DNA of 64,000 nt from Symsagittifera roscoffensis. Taxonomy: Eukaryota > Xenacoelomorpha > Acoela > Convolutidae. Of this stretch, positions 61,020 through 64,000 are shown piece after piece. How positions within the stretch are numbered: the first letter of the stretch is position 1; each line of letters starts with the position of its first letter. The stretch is from positions 16,189,006-16,253,005 of the forward strand of contig NC_087063.1 of NCBI RefSeq assembly GCF_963678635.1, read 5' to 3'. The notes under the pieces are model-generated. The model was given only the letters and a program-made list of their open reading frames with translations, was not told the DNA's origin and did not search any database. A program made the translations under genes and the position numbers.

Positions 61020-61900
61020 ACCGATCCAAAATTAAACTTTCCTTTAACGTTCCCCTTGAAAAAATTATCACTAACTGAGAAATTATTAAAAAAAAACTTT
61101 TGAAAACAAAGGAACTAATTAAAAGCCTATAAACCCAATTGCATAATAGATTTCAACATTTCGAATTATGAGTGAAGTTTCACTAAACAGAAAAGTGCAG
61201 CTTTATGAGCTATAAATGTATATAAATAAATTAGAACAGTTTTGGAAAGCACTTATCAATTTTTATTGGACTTTTTTTCAGCGTTAATTGGCCATCATCA
61301 GTTGAACTGGTCAAAATTGCTGGCTTAACTATGCCCGACACCTTGGAGCTGAATGCTACTTGTTCAATCAAGTGAAAGCCAGCTAGAGACGTTAAAGATG
61401 TAGGCCAACATGAGCTTAAATTAGTATATCGACAAGAGATTCATTTGCCATTTCTTGATTATTTGACTTGAAGCAGCGTCTTAATGATGCAACCCTGCAT
61501 GTAGTACATTTCATTACAATACTCCCAGAATTTCTGGTTAGGAATTCACGATGAAAATTATTTTGAACAAACCCTTGTCCTTTATTCTGCAATTAAAGCG
61601 GACACGAATGTTGAGTATGAGCTTGCAGTTTGGAAATAAATGGTCTGACACTGTCTGCACAGCTGAACACTTTTAATGCCGACAATGTAAGTTGTCAGCC
61701 ACTGTCTGTACAGCTGATCAATTTTTTCTACGATAAAGCTTCCTAAACAGACTTGAGATCAACTATGCGGAAGTAACGGCTACCTTCGCTTCCCTCACTG
61801 ATGCGCAAGATTTCAAAACCCGCCTATGCCAGTATTGAAAATTTTGAAGGTCTGCTTATGTCAGTTTTGAAACTTTAAAATTCAAATTTAAATAAGTTTT
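61020..61900 (+). pseudogene. Unrecognised tandem gene family, unit 3
   Basis: Matches unit 2 in order: GCCATCATCAGTTGAACTGG at about 61290, then a part with YFEQTLVLYSAIKADTNVEY around 61555-61620 (one frame), then GTCAGCCACTGTCTGTACAG. It is shorter than unit 2 and has stops in the first part. Confidence 0.45.
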
Positions 61901-61907
61901 CTTTTGT

Positions 61908-62960
61908 AGTTATCCTTTAGTTAGTAATAACTATATAACATAATTGCGTCATCTAGATCAATTTGGCTAAATTTGTTTTTTTTTCTACGGAGAACTGACA
62001 AACAACATTAAAAAAATCGTATACGAAGGAATTACTTGTACGGCCTATAAATCTAAATGAAAAAAAAAATCCAGGATTTTTCATCTTTGGTGGTAATTTA
62101 CAAAATTCAAAAATTGCTATTTTTCGAGCTATAACTATATAAAAATAAAAAACGTGGGCAATTTTTGAAAGCATTTCAAATTTTTTTTGGGCTTTCTTCA
62201 AGCAGTAATTGATCATCATTAGTTCAACTGGTCAAAATCAGCTGCACAAAATACGCCAGAATCCTTGGAACTGAAGACTACTTGGTCAATAAAAAAACAG
62301 CTAGAGAGTTTAAAGACGTAGACCATATTGAGCTCAATTACAGACGACGGCGTACAAAAAAACGGTCAGCAGAGTACTGTTATCGTCAACAGTTATATTT
62401 CCGTTTCTTGACATTTAGATGTAAGACTTGATGGAGCGTTCTGTGGATGCAAATTTGTGAGCAATGAATATCATCAAACTGTTTCCAGCACATCTAGATT
62501 GGAACTCAATTGACGAGAAGGTTTTTTCAACAAAACCTGGCTCATTATTTTCCAAAATATTCGGATGCAAACTTTGTAATCGGAGCTTGTGGTGTAGAAA
62601 GACATGGTGCGGCATCCATCGCTTTGGCTGCATCGAACTTCAAACTAGATAAAGATGAATGCTCAAAGACTCTAATGGAAGCGGTGCACGCCGCCCTGGG
62701 TGTTCAAGGGAAAAGCTTGCCGATCACTGTCTGCATGTCTGGACGACTCTTATACCCATAGTGTATGCTTGCAGGTCACTATCTGAACAGCCGCAAGATC
62801 TTTTTCTGCAAAGAAGATTCTCAAAAATTACTTGAGATCAACCATGCGGGAAGACCGTCTTTCTTGACTGTTTTATATATCCATACAAAAAATTTGACGT
62901 AGTTGAAGTTATCATACGATTCGGCCTCAAAAGTTAACGAACAAAGTTTCTATACAAATG
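61908..62960 (+). pseudogene. Unrecognised tandem gene family, unit 4
   Basis: The longest open part is 62510-62761 with LAHYFPKYSDANFVIGACGV and LPITVCMSGRLLYP. Upstream pieces match the family (TCATCATTAGTTCAACTGGT at about 62212; CAGACGACGGCGTACAAAAA at about 62341). 51012-51720 is a deleted dispersed copy of this unit. The open part is the best preserved of the family and could belong to a real, spliced gene. Confidence 0.5.
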
Positions 62961-63261
62961 GTTTTGCTAGTTTTCATAAACCACTGACGTGTTACTTTCT
63001 ATATATTCACTTTTTTTGTTCTGATTTCAATGTTTTTGAGAAAAAAAAATCCATTTGAATCATTTCATTGTTTTTTTACTCAATTTTAGTGCAATCTCAC
63101 TCAACCTATTTTTTTTTCTTTTTCTCATTTTTTTTCAGCGCCACGTTTTTCTGATATATTCTGTTTCCAAATTACAAATGCATGCTTAGGGGGATGCTTA
63201 TAGTGGGAAATGGTGAAAATTCAAGAAGGGTGACCATAGAGTAGGGTTTGATTTTCTTTTT
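62961..63261. other. Intergenic DNA, nothing recognised
   Basis: T-rich sequence with no supported feature. Confidence 0.5.
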
Positions 63262-63316
63262 AATAGGAGTATAGGTGGAGATTTTAGGTGTATAGGAGGG
63301 ATTGCTTACCCAGCCC

Positions 63317-63352
<36 letters not shown>

Positions 63353-63358
63353 GCTCTT

Positions 63359-63440
<82 letters not shown>

Positions 63441-63507
63441 CTGTCTGTACCTCTTTCTCTCTCTTTCTCTCTCCTCTCTGTCTGTACCTCTTCTCTTTCT
63501 CTCTCTT

Positions 63508-63554
<47 letters not shown>

Positions 63555-63666
63555 CTCTCTCTCTCTCTCTCTCCTCGCCTCTCCCTTCGTAAGTGTTGCA
63601 ATTTAAACTCTACACCTATGCAAGCCCTACTATACAAATAAACTCTACACCTATACTCCTATTAAA
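63262..63666. repeat. CT/TATC microsatellite inside an inverted repeat
   Basis: A (CT)n tract with TATC and CTGTCTGTACCTC interruptions spans about 63319-63577. It is flanked by the inverted arms TTAATAGGAGTATAGGTG (63262) and CACCTATACTCCTATTAA (ending 63666). Ser-Leu repeat frames across it are products of the microsatellite. Confidence 0.9.
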
Positions 63667-64000
63667 ATGAATAAATTGAGCAGGGGGGTAGAAAAATGCA
63701 ATAAAAATGGGTTAAGGGCAAGGGTAGTATAGTGGAAAATAATTTAACTTTCATACAGTTTTTTGTTGCAAACTCAAGGATTGAGTTTAATTTCTCTTTG
63801 CAAAAAAATATCAAACAGCAAATTTAAAAAAAGTACTATAGAAAACCAAGTCAAAAAATGGATCATAATAAGGGGTTTTAGAAACTTGATAAGGACAGTT
63901 TGTAAAAATATAACTTCTTCAAACTTCACCAAACCAAAAATTTAAAAATACTCAACCGATTGGCCGCATTGTGTTCCTCGAGAACCGTGTATAGTGATTT
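63667..64000. other. Intergenic DNA to window end
   Basis: No supported feature in the last 330 bases. Confidence 0.5.

Noticed and set aside
63288-63641. Plus-strand Leu-Ser repeat frames
   Set aside because: Translation of the CT microsatellite.

Overview
The window looks like AT-rich nuclear DNA from an invertebrate animal. It has a spliced C-type lectin gene with GT-AG introns, a calpain-like gene family, many non-autonomous DNA transposons, microsatellites, an assembly gap of 200 N, and one very large envelope-bearing LTR retroelement. Nothing in it is bacterial. I cannot fix the species or phylum from sequence alone.

Layout. 1-3.9 kb: AT-rich intergenic DNA with a partial hAT-type MITE. 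3.9-6.3 kb: a three-exon gene for a secreted EGF plus C-type-lectin protein. 7.4-7.7 kb: an eleven-copy 31-bp minisatellite. 8.7-11.9 kb: a seemingly exact 1,627-bp tandem duplication holding a decayed FLYWCH/MULE transposase. 11.9-23 kb: a thicket of nested segmental duplications built from one roughly 0.5-0.7 kb repeat family (called the R repeat here), MULE ends and short palindromic arrays. 20.7-26.2 kb: two calpain-like pseudogenes, one of whose surrounding copies is split by a 1.87-kb nested insertion. 26.9-45.8 kb: the retroelement. 47.1-47.7 kb: a fragment of a relative of that retroelement. 49-55 kb: a duplicated segment with a calpain-like pseudogene and an intact calpain-like gene. 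58-63 kb: four tandem decayed copies of an unrecognised gene. 63.3-63.6 kb: a CT microsatellite.

The main discovery candidate is the retroelement on the minus strand, 26875-45794 (18,920 bp). It has 408-bp LTRs that read as identical and a 4-bp target duplication. Its Pol is of Ty3/gypsy type. Gag and Pol are fused in one 2,740-residue frame without a frameshift. Downstream lie two tiny membrane proteins, a 377-codon frame without any AUG, GUG, UUG or CUG codon, an 872-residue glycoprotein resembling those of chuviruses (Jingchuvirales), and a 601-residue orphan protein. Another orphan basic protein precedes Gag. The reading frames overlap by 4, 13 or 26 nt or abut, and the sense strand is strongly G-poor. 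A donor-like site overlaps the stop of the first ORF, and an acceptor-like site lies 8.7 kb downstream, which suggests that the downstream block is read from a spliced subgenomic RNA. Pairing of a gypsy-type Pol with a chuvirus-like envelope and several orphan ORFs at this size is the part most likely to be undescribed.

The calpain-like family is the second point of interest. The intact member keeps the fold of the PC1-PC2 core but has Ser in place of the catalytic Cys and appears to lack the catalytic His and Asn, so it looks like a pseudoprotease. All positions were read by eye. Homology statements rest on visible motifs and were not checked by any search.
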